A DNA stretch of 64,000 bases from Amycolatopsis sp. FDAARGOS 1241 (GTDB lineage: Bacteria > Actinomycetota > Actinomycetes > Mycobacteriales > Pseudonocardiaceae). The notes beneath the pieces were generated by a model that searched no databases, had not been told where the DNA came from, and was given only the letters and a program-made list of their open reading frames with translations. Within the stretch, counting starts at the first letter, position 1; each line of letters begins with the position of its first letter. The DNA is taken from NCBI RefSeq assembly GCF_016889705.1, contig NZ_CP069526.1, positions 5,580,001 to 5,644,000 of the forward strand, in the 5' to 3' direction. Made by a program: the position numbers and the translations under genes. Shown here piece after piece: positions 45,877-53,184 of this stretch.

Positions 45877-47057
45877 TCAGAGCCGCTCGACGATCGTGGC
45901 GTTGGCCATGCCGCCCACTCGCACATGGTCTGCAGCCCGAACCGGGAACCACGCTGCTCCAGCGCACCGACGAGCGTGGTCAGGATCCGCGCACCGCTCG
46001 CGCCCAGCGGGTGCCCGAGCGCGATCGCACCACCGTGGACGTTGAGGCGTTCGTGCTCCACCTTCGTCTCGCGCTGCCACGCGAGCGGCACCGGCGCGAA
46101 CGCCTCGTTGACCTCGAACAGATCGATGTCGTCGAGCCCCAGACCGGCTCGCTCCAACACGGCGTGGGTGGCCGGCACGACGCCCATGAGCATCACGATC
46201 GGGTCGTCGCCGACCACGGCGGTGGTGTGGATGCGGGCGCGCGGGGCCAGCCCCAGCGCTTCAGCCTTCTCAGCGCTCATCAGCAGCACGCCGGCGGCAC
46301 CGTCGGTCAGCGGCGACGAATTTCCCGGCGTGATCTTCCAGTCGATCTCCGGGAACCGGCGCGCGGCGGCTTCGTCCACGAAGGACGGTCGCAGCCCAGC
46401 CAGCCGCTCGGCCGTCGTGGCAGGCCGGACGGTTTCGTCGCTGCCGTGGTCCGGCGCTTCCGCCACGGCCACGAGGTCCGGCGCGAACAACGGCTGCGCG
46501 GCGGCGGCCCGGCGGTGCGACTCCGCGGAGAACTCGTCGAGTTCCTCCCGGTTCAGCCCCCACCGCGCGCAGATCAGCTCAGCCGACACTCCCTGCCCGA
46601 TCAATCCGCCGCCGGGGAAGCGCTCCGCGATGCGGGACCCGAGGTGATCGGCGCCCTGGGCGTCGGAGTGCATCGGCACGCGCGACATCGACTCGACACC
46701 GCAGGCGATCACGACGTCGGCCGCGCCGGCCCGGATCGCGTGCGCGGCGAAGTGCACGGCCTGCTGGCTCGAGCCGCACTGGCGGTCGACGGTCATGGCG
46801 GGCACCGACAGCGGGAAGCCCGCGGCGAGCACCGCGCTGCGCGCCGGGTTCACCGCCTGCTCCCCCGCCTTGGTCACGCAGCCGGCGATCACGTCGTCGA
46901 CGAGCGCCGGATCGAGATCGTTGCGGCGCACCAGTTCCGCCAGGACGTCGGCGAGCAGGTGGACGGGGTGGACGTGCGAGAGCGCACCGCCCGGCTTGCC
47001 TTTGCCGACGGCTGTGCGCAGCACGTCGACGACAACCGCGTCGCGGGGTGAGGTCAT
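45877..47057 (-). pseudogene. Acetyl-CoA acyltransferase (thiolase), one-base deletion near the C-terminus
   Basis: ATG 47057 with GGAGG four bases upstream. VVVDVLRTAVGKGKPGGALS, VDDVIAGCVTKAGEQAVNPA, TVDRQCGSSQQAVHFAAHAI (acyl-accepting Cys), GVESMSRVPMHSDAQGADHL, EVNEAFAPVPLAWQRE and NVHGGAIALGHPLGASGARI (catalytic His). After LQTMCE one base is missing (45911-45918); the other frame ends GGMANATIVERL with TGA at 45877, restoring the C-x-G-G-x-G-type end. Length 1181 bp is one short of whole codons; about 393 aa restored. Last step of beta-oxidation. Confidence 0.8.
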
Positions 47058-47071
47058 GGTTCCTCCATGGG

Positions 47072-47864
47072 TCACGAGTTCCGGCGGGTGCCGATCGGCA
47101 GCCGGTCGGGCAGAGCGGGCATGGGTCCGGCGGTGCGTCCGCCGGGCACGCCGGGAACGCGGAACGGGAGCGGCTCGTGGCCCGGCTGCACCACCACGAC
47201 CTCGCCGGGGTCGTCGCCGGTGGCGCACGCGACGAGCGCGGCAGCCACGTCGCGGATGGTGACCAGGGGGAAGCTCAGCCGGTCGAGTTCGGGCCGGGCG
47301 GTACCCAACACCGCGGTGTCGACGAGCCCCGGGCACACAGCGCGCAGCCCGATCCCCTGCGCCGCGAGGGTGGGCGCGTAGCCGCGGACGAGCCCGATCA
47401 CGGCGTGTTTCGTCGCCGCGTTAACGGGATCGAACGGCACGGCCGTGAGCCCGGCGAGCGACGCGGTCGCCACGACGTGCGCACCCCTCGGCCAGCAGCG
47501 GCACCAGCACCCGCAGCCCGAACGCGACGCCGTCGACGTTCACCGAGAACGCCCGGCGGTAGGCAGCCGGCGAGACGTTCCTCAGCTCCACCTCCCCGAG
47601 GGCGACACCGGCGCTGAGCACCACCGAAGTCAACGGCAGGCCCGTGGTTTCGACCGCTCGCACGGCCTCGGTCCACGAACCCGGATCACCCACGTCGAGC
47701 ACCACCGCCGCCCCGCCGGCCTCGGCGGCGATGCGCCGGGCATCGTCGGCGTCGACGTCCGCAACGAACACGTGGTGCCCCCGCGCCGTCAGTTGCCGAA
47801 CGGCTTCGCGCCCGATGTCGCCGGCGCCGCCGGTGACCGGCGCGCACGTGGACGTCGTCGTCAC
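47072..47864 (-). pseudogene. SDR-family dehydrogenase, frameshifted in a G run
   Basis: Start ATG 47864: VTGGAGDIGREAVRQLTARG, VFVADVDADDARRIAAEAGG, LTSVVLSAGVALGEVELRNV, SVNVDGVAFGLRVLVPLLAE. The frame changes in the C/G run 47484-47487 and continues VATASLAGLTAVPFDPVNAA, TKHAVIGLVRGYAPTLAAQG, RAVCPGLVDTAVLG. The VDP...A.TKHAV sequence holds the active-site lysine; its tyrosine position is shifted to F/V. Length 793 bp is one over whole codons. It precedes the thiolase by 14 bp and forms an operon with it behind the operator at 47901-47934. Confidence 0.72.
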
Positions 47865-47900
47865 GATTCCTCCCCGCGGTCCGTCGTCGGATATCGGCGA

Positions 47901-47934
47901 CGATACCTGTATAGACCGGTCGGTACAAGTATCG
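47901..47934. promoter_or_regulatory. Extended 34-bp operator upstream of the SDR-thiolase operon
   Basis: Nested symmetric parts: CGATAC and GTATCG at the ends, TGTA and TACA inside, and ACCGGT at the centre, with ACCGGTCGGT at 47915-47924. It lies 37 bp upstream of the SDR start. The left 29 bp nearly equal the reverse complement of the transporter operator at 28181-28209. Confidence 0.8.
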
Positions 47935-47976
47935 ATGAAAACGAGTGACCGAATCGGGGAAACGAGTGCGAAAACG

Positions 47977-48015
47977 CGAACGAGGGCTCCCCCGGCCGGG
48001 GTCAGCCCTCGTTCG
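47977..48015 (-). terminator. Hairpin terminator after the TetR gene
   Basis: A 12-bp perfect stem (CGAACGAGGGCT with its complement) whose 15-base loop contains a further CCCCGGCCGGGG palindrome. It lies 12 bp past the TetR stop at 48027, separating it from the operator region. Confidence 0.7.
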
Positions 48016-48026
48016 TCACGCCGGGA

Positions 48027-48605
48027 TCAGGCGCGGATGCCGTCGATCAGCGCGTCCAGGAACATGTCCGCCACTTCGTCGGGCGTCAGCTCGCCGCCGG
48101 GCTCGTACCAGAGGTAGGTGTAGTTCAGCATGCCGAGGATGCCCTTCACGAGCAGCCGCGGCGTCTGGCGCAGCACCTTGGTGCGCACGCCGTTGTCCAG
48201 CGCCTGGCGCCAGTAGCCCTCGTAACGTTCGCGGGCGGTGATGACGCGGTCGCGCCACTCGCCCGTCAAGGCGGTGTACTCGCGGAAGAACACGGCCCAC
48301 TCGGAACGGTGCTCGGCGATGTTGCGCAGCAGCCCGCGCGCCATCTGCCGCAGCAGTTCCTCGGCCTCGAGGTCCTGGTCGAGGAGCGCTTCGGCGTAGG
48401 CGTTCATCGAGTCGACCTGCTCCTTGCTGATCGCGTAGAGCACGGCCTCCTTGCTGCCGATGTAGTGGTAGAGCGCACCGCGACCCAGGCCGGCGGCGGT
48501 GCCGAGCTCGGCGATCCCGGTGCCGTGGTAGCCGTTCCGGGCGAACAGGTCGGCGGCGATGCCGATCACGCGCGCCCGGTTCGCCTCGAATCCCGTTACC
48601 GTCAT
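48027..48605 (-). CDS. TetR-family regulator, candidate controller of the CoA-catabolism regulon
   Basis: 192 aa from ATG 48605 (GAAGG five bases upstream; GTG 48617 is the alternative). HTH: VIGIAADLFARNGYHGTGIA, ELGTAAGLGRGALYHYIGSK. The C-terminal part (LLRNIAEHRSEWAVFFREYT, LGMLNYTYLWYEPGGELTPD) is the TetR_C_33 domain shared with the TetRs at 37.2 and 49.7 kb. Related regulators sense acyl-CoA. A degenerate ACCGAACGAT site lies 22 bp upstream of the start. Confidence 0.85.
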   Translation of the reverse strand: MTVTGFEANRARVIGIAADLFARNGYHGTGIAELGTAAGLGRGALYHYIGSKEAVLYAISKEQVDSMNAYAEALLDQDLEAEELLRQMARGLLRNIAEHRSEWAVFFREYTALTGEWRDRVITARERYEGYWRQALDNGVRTKVLRQTPRLLVKGILGMLNYTYLWYEPGGELTPDEVADMFLDALIDGIRA

Positions 48606-48680
48606 AGCCGCCTTCACCCCTCGTGGACCGAACGATCCAAGGATATCGGCTGCCGGCCCTGCCGGAGCGCAAGGGCGAGG

Positions 48681-49114
48681 TCACGGCAGGTCGAGCTGCT
48701 CGCGGACCGGAACTTCTGCACCTTGCCCGGCGTCGTGCGCGGCAGCGGCGCCTCGGTGAACGCGAACCGGCGCGGGACCTTGACCGTCGCCAGCTCCTCC
48801 TTCCGGTACTGCGTCAGTCCGTCCTGATCGAGGTCACCGCCGGGCCGCAGCACCACGAGAGCCGAGCCGACCTCGCCCCAAGCCGCGTCCGCGACGCCGA
48901 CGACAGCCGCCTCCAGCACCTGCGGGTGCTGGGCGATGACCCGTTCGACCTCGGCCGGGTACACGTTGAGCCAGCCGGTGATGATCAGGTCCTTGGACCG
49001 GCCGGAGACGAACACGAACCCGTCCACGTCGACGTGCGCGAGATCGCCGGCGTGCAGCCACCCGGCCGCGAGCGTCACCGCCGTGGCCGCCTCCTGCCCG
49101 TAGTAGCCGGTCAT
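48681..49114 (-). pseudogene. C-terminal piece of an acyl-CoA synthetase
   Basis: Reads MTGYYGQEAATAVTLAAGWL, HAGDLAHVDVDGFVFVSGRS, KDLIITGWLNVYPAEVERVI, EAAVVGVADAAWGEVGSALV and VPRRFAFTEAPLPRTTPGKV. This is the AMP-binding C-terminal domain with the hinge Asp (GDL) and the acylation Lys (PGKVQKF). Everything before the MTGYY block is missing. One base is also lost at about 48706, after which the expected end LREQLDLP with TGA at 48681 is recovered. Truncated paralogue of the ligase at 53.2 kb. Confidence 0.7.
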
Positions 49115-49120
49115 CGACCA

Positions 49121-49182
49121 GTGTACCGGTCGGTCGGAACAACGGTACTGACTGATCGGTACAAGCACTGATCGGTACAAGC
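49121..49182. promoter_or_regulatory. Cluster of three TetR-type operators
   Basis: ACCGGTCGGT at 49125-49134, followed by two perfect direct copies of the 16-mer ACTGATCGGTACAAGC at 49151-49166 and 49167-49182. The 16-bp spacing puts successive sites about one and a half turns apart. The group sits immediately upstream of the truncated ligase and opposite the CoA-transferase remnant, so it marks the old promoter of a lost operon. Confidence 0.7.
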
Positions 49183-49279
49183 ACTCGGCCGGGCGATACC
49201 AGCACGCCGGACCGCGAGGGAGCCGCGAGCGACCGGCGGACAGGACCTCGAACGGCCGGCGGCCGACCGTCCGGTCGAC

Positions 49280-49619
49280 CCGTGGTCGTGACCGCACCTG
49301 AGGACGCGGCTCGAGAAGGTGTTCCGCGGCCGCACCGCCGCCGAGTGGACCGGCCTGCTCGGCGGTCGCGATGTGTGCTTCGGGCCCGTGTTGTTGTCGC
49401 TGGACGAGGTCGCCGCGCACCCGCACAACCGCGCGCGGCACGGTCACCGAAGCACGCGGAATGCTGCAACCCGCTCCGGCACCGCGCTTCAGCCGCACCC
49501 CGTCCGCGCCGCCGGGGCCACCCGCCGTGCCGGGCGCGCACAGCCGCGAAGTGCTGGTCACGCACGGGTTCTCGGCCGCGGAGATCGACTCACTGGTCAC
49601 GTCCGGAGCCATGCGCTGA
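49280..49619 (+). pseudogene. C-terminal remnant of a CaiB/BaiF (family III) CoA-transferase
   Basis: Plus-strand frame: LEKVFRGRTAAEWTGLLGGR, DVCFGPVLLSLDEVAAHPHN. A shift near 49438 leads to GTVTEARGMLQPAPAPRFSR, TPSAPPGPPAVPG and EVLVTHGFSAAEIDSLVTSG. These are the last 100 residues of alpha-methylacyl-CoA racemase/CoA-transferase-type proteins. The N-terminal three quarters are missing. Confidence 0.6.
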
Positions 49620-49636
49620 CCGTTGCGTTTCCTGGA

Positions 49637-49646
49637 CCGATCGGTA
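49637..49646. promoter_or_regulatory. TetR-type operator ACCGATCGGT before the second TetR gene
   Basis: Exact core, 35 bp upstream of the ATG at 49681, followed by ACGCTCGTAC. The position fits autorepression by this regulator. Confidence 0.7.
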
Positions 49647-49680
49647 CGCTCGTACTACAGGACGAAGGGCAGGACGAACC

Positions 49681-50346
49681 ATGGCACGTCACCGGGACAG
49701 CGCCGGCGAGTCGACGCAGGAGCGGATTCTGCGCGTCGCTGCGGAGATCTTTGCGCGCAAGGGTTACCACGCCACCGGCGTCGCCGAGCTCGGCGCGGCC
49801 GCGGGCCTGCAGCGCGGCGCGCTCTACTACCACATCAAGTCCAAAGAGGACTTGTTGTACGACCTGTCGAAGCGGCACGTCGAGGAGGCGCTGGAGCGGG
49901 GCCGGGCAGTGCTGGCACTCGACGTGGGCCCGGTGGAGAAACTGCGCGCGCTGGCCTGCGAGCACCTGCGCACGATCGCCGCGCGCTGCGCCGAGGTGAC
50001 CGTGGTGATCCGCGAGATGCACGCGCTCACCGGCAAACGCGCCAAACAGCTCACCGCCCTGCGCGACGAGTACGAGAACCTCTTCGCCGAAGTGCTGCGC
50101 GAGGGGGTCGCCCAGGGCGTCTTCGCGAGCGCCGACCGCGTCGTCGTGCTCGGCGTCCTGGGCATGTTCAACTGGACGCACGTCTGGCTCGACACCGAAA
50201 AGGGCCCGCTCTCCCCAGACGACATCGCGGACCGCCTCACCGACCTCGTCATCCAGGGCCAGCTGCGCGTACCCACCCCGGCGCCTGCCACCCATGCCCC
50301 GGCTGCCGCCGCCGAGCCCGCGACCGCCGGCGTGCCCTGCCTCTGA
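49681..50346 (+). CDS. TetR-family regulator, candidate controller of the CoA-catabolism regulon
   Basis: 221 aa from ATG 49681. HTH: ERILRVAAEIFARKGYHATG, VAELGAAAGLQRGALYYHIK, SKEDLLYDLSKRHVE. Effector part: ACEHLRTIAARCAEVTVVIR, EMHALTGKRAKQLTALRDEY and LGVLGMFNWTHVWLDTEKGP. A proline/alanine-rich tail of about 25 residues is added. The recognition helix region (LQRGALYYHI) is nearly the same as in the TetR at 48.0 kb (LGRGALYHYI), so both may bind the same operator type. The operator in its own promoter makes it the stronger candidate. Confidence 0.87.
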   Translation: MARHRDSAGESTQERILRVAAEIFARKGYHATGVAELGAAAGLQRGALYYHIKSKEDLLYDLSKRHVEEALERGRAVLALDVGPVEKLRALACEHLRTIAARCAEVTVVIREMHALTGKRAKQLTALRDEYENLFAEVLREGVAQGVFASADRVVVLGVLGMFNWTHVWLDTEKGPLSPDDIADRLTDLVIQGQLRVPTPAPATHAPAAAAEPATAGVPCL

Positions 50347-50469
50347 CTCCCGCGCCACTCGACTCGGCGGCCGCGGGCGCAGCCGGCGGTCCTCCGGCGG
50401 CCCTTTCCTCGCTCCTGAACCCGGGCAGGTCAGGCTGGCAGGCCTACGCCCGGGAGCCGGGGCGGTCGG

Positions 50470-51198
50470 TCACTTCTTCTGCCGCCGGCTGCCGCCGTGC
50501 CAGTCTTCCTGTTTGCCGACCTCGTCGGTGGACACGCCGAAGGACGGGAGTTGCGGGCGTTCGCGCAGGCTGCGCTTCAGTTCGGCGAACCCGGGGAACC
50601 GCGACAGGGCCACGACGTGGTCCCACAGCTCCACGGCTTCGGCGTCGCCGGGCAGCCGGCTGATCACAGGGCCGAACAGCGCCGTGCCGAGCGGCGGTTC
50701 GAAGTGCAGGATCGGCGTGCCGACGTCCTTGCCGGTCAGCGTGAGGGCGACGTCGGTCTCCGCCTGGATCACGGCGTCCCAGGTCTCGTCTTCGAGGGCG
50801 TCGGCGTAGGAGGCGGGCAGGTCGCACGCGGCGAGCGCCGTCTCGGCGAGCTGCCGCACACCCCGGTGCACCGCGGCGGCCGTCCCGCCCGGCACGGCGT
50901 CGCGCTCGAAGGTCTCCTGCCCCAGCGTCTCGTAGAACTTGCCGATCGGCGCCGGGCCGTGCTCGCGCCGGACGCGGGCCGCCACGCGCAGCAGCTTCAG
51001 CCCCGACGTGTGCGACTCCTCGTACTCAGGCGGGAAGTGCGTGTCGTAGTCGAGATGGGAGTTCAGCAGGCGCAGCGAGATGAACCGCCACTCGACCGCG
51101 TACGCCTTCTGTCGCGCGACGGTGCGCACCCACTTGCTGGTCATCCACGCGAACGGGCAAACGGGATCGAAGTAGAAGTGCAGGTCGGGGTCGCTCAT
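50470..51198 (-). CDS. DsbA-family protein, mycothiol-dependent nitroreductase type
   Basis: 242 aa from ATG 51198. Starts DLHFYFDPVCPFAWMTSKWV: the thioredoxin-fold active site is C-P-F-A rather than CxxC, so only one cysteine acts. ARQKAYAVEWRFISLRLLNS, APIGKFYETLGQETFERDAV, GTPILHFEPPLGTALFGPVI are typical of the actinobacterial mycothiol-dependent nitroreductase/FrnE-like group. It uses mycothiol to process nitro or quinone compounds. Divergent from the enoyl-CoA hydratase gene (130 bp), whose operator lies between them. Confidence 0.8.
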   Translation of the reverse strand: MSDPDLHFYFDPVCPFAWMTSKWVRTVARQKAYAVEWRFISLRLLNSHLDYDTHFPPEYEESHTSGLKLLRVAARVRREHGPAPIGKFYETLGQETFERDAVPGGTAAAVHRGVRQLAETALAACDLPASYADALEDETWDAVIQAETDVALTLTGKDVGTPILHFEPPLGTALFGPVISRLPGDAEAVELWDHVVALSRFPGFAELKRSLRERPQLPSFGVSTDEVGKQEDWHGGSRRQKK

Positions 51199-51305
51199 GC
51201 CGCCGAGTTTACCCGCGACCGCTTCGTACCACCTGGTCCAGCGCGCCGCCGGATTATGGACCAGGTCACAACCCAATTCCACGCCTGATCTCTACGTTTC
51301 TTTGT

Positions 51306-51315
51306 ACCGATCGAT
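51306..51315. promoter_or_regulatory. TetR-type operator variant ACCGATCGAT before the hydratase gene
   Basis: One mismatch from the consensus ACCGATCGGT, in the same TTTGT-core context as the others, and 14 bp upstream of the TTG start. Confidence 0.6.
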
Positions 51316-51328
51316 CCAGGGAGGCGCC

Positions 51329-52107
51329 TTGTCCGAGCACGTGCAACTGACGGTCGAGGACGGAGTCGGCGTCGTCCGGCTCGACCGGCCCCCGGTGAAC
51401 GCGCTGAACCGGACCATCCGCGAAGACCTGATCACCGTCGCGGAGACGCTGACCGCCCGCGAAGACGTCCGCGCGTTCGTGGTGCACGGCGGGCCGAAGA
51501 CGTTCGCCGCGGGAGCCGACGTCCGCGAGCTGATCGACCTGCGCAACCCGGTCTGGCCGCGGAGGCGCACCGGATCTCGGCGGGCCTGGGAGCGCTCGCG
51601 ACCGTGCCGAAACCGAGCGTCAGTGCGATCACCGGCTTCGCGCTCGGCGGTGGCCTGGAAATCGCGGTGAGCACCGACCGGCGCATCGCCGCGGACAATG
51701 CGAAGCTCGGCGTGCCCGAGATCTTGCTCGGCGTGATCCAGGGCGGCGGCGGGACGCAGCGCCTGGCCCGGCTCGTCGGCGAGGCCGCGGCGAAGGACCT
51801 CGTCTACACCGGACGGTTCGTCGGGGCCGAGGAGGCGCTGGCGATGGGTCTCGTCGACGAGGTCGTGCCCGCGGCCGAGGTGTTCGCCCGCGCGCTCGCC
51901 TACGCCCGGCAGTTCGCCGAAGGCCCGGCGCTCGCGTACGCGGCCGCGAAGAAGGCCATCGAAGGCGGTCTCGACACCGGCCTCCAGGCCGGGCTCGACC
52001 TGGAGTCGGAGGTGTTCGCGGCCCTGTTCGACACCGAAGACCGGGCGATCGGGATGACGTCGTTCCTCGAAAACGGGCCGGGCAAGGCGAAGTTCACCGG
52101 CCGCTAG
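51329..52107 (+). pseudogene. Enoyl-CoA hydratase/isomerase, one-base deletion
   Basis: TTG 51329 follows GGGAGG by four bases. First frame: VGVVRLDRPPVNALNRTIRE, DVRAFVVHGGPKTFAAGADV, RELIDLRNP. One base is missing at about 51553; the second frame continues with AAEAHRISAGLGALATVPKP, SAITGFALGGGLEIAVSTDR, LGVPEILLGVIQGGGGTQRL (catalytic Glu in PE), ARLVGEAAAKDLVYTGR and AYAAAKKAIEGGLDTGLQAG. Length 779 bp is one short of whole codons, 259 aa restored. Hydrates the enoyl-CoA made by the dehydrogenase at 43.9 kb. Confidence 0.8.
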
Positions 52108-53078
52108 AGCACGAGCACGCTCTTCCCCACCGTCCGGCGCGCGGCCAGGTCCAGCAGCGCTTGCGCACCGTCCTCGAAGGAGTAGGTCCGGCCCACGACG
52201 GGCCGGACCCGCCCTTCCGCCGCGAACCGGGAGAGCTGCGCGCCGACCCGGTGGATGAGGCCGGGGTCGTGAGCGGCGTAGTGGCCCCAGGCGACCCCGA
52301 CGACCGCGATGTTGCGCAGGAGCAGGCGGTTGACCGCGACCTGCGGGATGCGGCCTTCGGTGAAGCCGACGACGAGCAGGCGGCCGCCGGGACGCAGCAG
52401 CCGCAGGCTCTCGTCGAAACGATCGCCGCCGACGGGGTCGAGGACGACGTCGACGGCGCCGAACCGGTCGCGGACCTGGCCGGCCCACCCGTCGGCGAGG
52501 AGGACCTCCGTGGCACCGGCCCGGCGGGCAATGTCGGCCTTGGCCACGTCGCTCACCACCGCCAGCACGTGGGCGCCGAGCGCGAGCGCGACCTGGATCG
52601 CGGCCGTGCCGACACCACCCGCGGCTCCGTGGACGAGCACCGTCTCGCCCGGTTCGAGCCGGCCGCGATCGGCGAGGCCGAAATACGTGGTCTGGTAATT
52701 GACCATCAACGCGGCACCCGCGGAGAAATCGACGTTGTCCGGCAGGGGCACGACGGAACTCGCCGGCACTCCGACCGTTTCCGCGAATCCGCCGCCGATA
52801 CCGGTGTAGGCGACCACGCGGTCACCCGGCGCGAACCCGGAGCCCGGCGCGGCCCGGCGCACGATCCCGGCGACTTCCAGGCCCGGTGCGAACGGCGGGT
52901 CGGGCCGCACCTGGTACCGCCCCTGCGTGAGCAGCAGATCCGGGAACGTCACACCCGCGGCGCGCACGTCGACGACGACCCCGGCCCCGGCCGGCGGCGC
53001 GGGCAGCGTGCCGAGGCGCAGGGCGGCCGGGCCAGTGGGCTCGGTGATCACGAGGGCGCGGACTTCGTCGTCATTCAT
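52104..53078 (-). CDS. Zinc-independent quinone oxidoreductase (MDR family)
   Basis: 324 aa from ATG 53078. GroES-like N-terminus VRAAGVTFPDLLLTQGRYQV, FAPGLEVAGIVRRAAPGSGF, FAETVGVPASSVVPLPDNVD; Rossmann part LVHGAAGGVGTAAIQVALAL, VVLDPVGGDRFDESLRLLRP and WGHYAAHDPGLIHRVGAQLS. This is the NADPH:quinone/2-enoyl reductase type often found in acyl-CoA operons. It converges with the hydratase (4-bp overlap) and faces the ligase, with two operators in the divergent promoter region. Confidence 0.85.
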   Translation of the reverse strand: MNDDEVRALVITEPTGPAALRLGTLPAPPAGAGVVVDVRAAGVTFPDLLLTQGRYQVRPDPPFAPGLEVAGIVRRAAPGSGFAPGDRVVAYTGIGGGFAETVGVPASSVVPLPDNVDFSAGAALMVNYQTTYFGLADRGRLEPGETVLVHGAAGGVGTAAIQVALALGAHVLAVVSDVAKADIARRAGATEVLLADGWAGQVRDRFGAVDVVLDPVGGDRFDESLRLLRPGGRLLVVGFTEGRIPQVAVNRLLLRNIAVVGVAWGHYAAHDPGLIHRVGAQLSRFAAEGRVRPVVGRTYSFEDGAQALLDLAARRTVGKSVLVL

Positions 53079-53099
53079 GACCCGACCGTACTTGTTTAT

Positions 53100-53153
53100 A
53101 CCGATCGGTACAAGCATACTAGTCTGCCAGCGGACTTATTCAGACCGATCGGT
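53100..53153. promoter_or_regulatory. Two TetR-type operators in the divergent promoter of the oxidoreductase and ligase genes
   Basis: ACCGATCGGT at 53100-53109 (flanked by CTTGT and ACAAG, making a longer inverted repeat) and again at 53144-53153. The centres are 44 bp apart, about four helical turns. The first is 22 bp from the oxidoreductase start, the second 32 bp from the ligase start, so one repressor could close both promoters. Confidence 0.8.
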
Positions 53154-53184
53154 CCATTCGAGGATCGGCGGAGGAGGTTGGGCA

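Noticed and set aside
48627..48636. ACCGAACGAT as another TetR operator before the TetR gene at 48.0 kb
   Set aside because: Only a partial match and no flanking symmetry, so it is mentioned in the gene entry but not counted.
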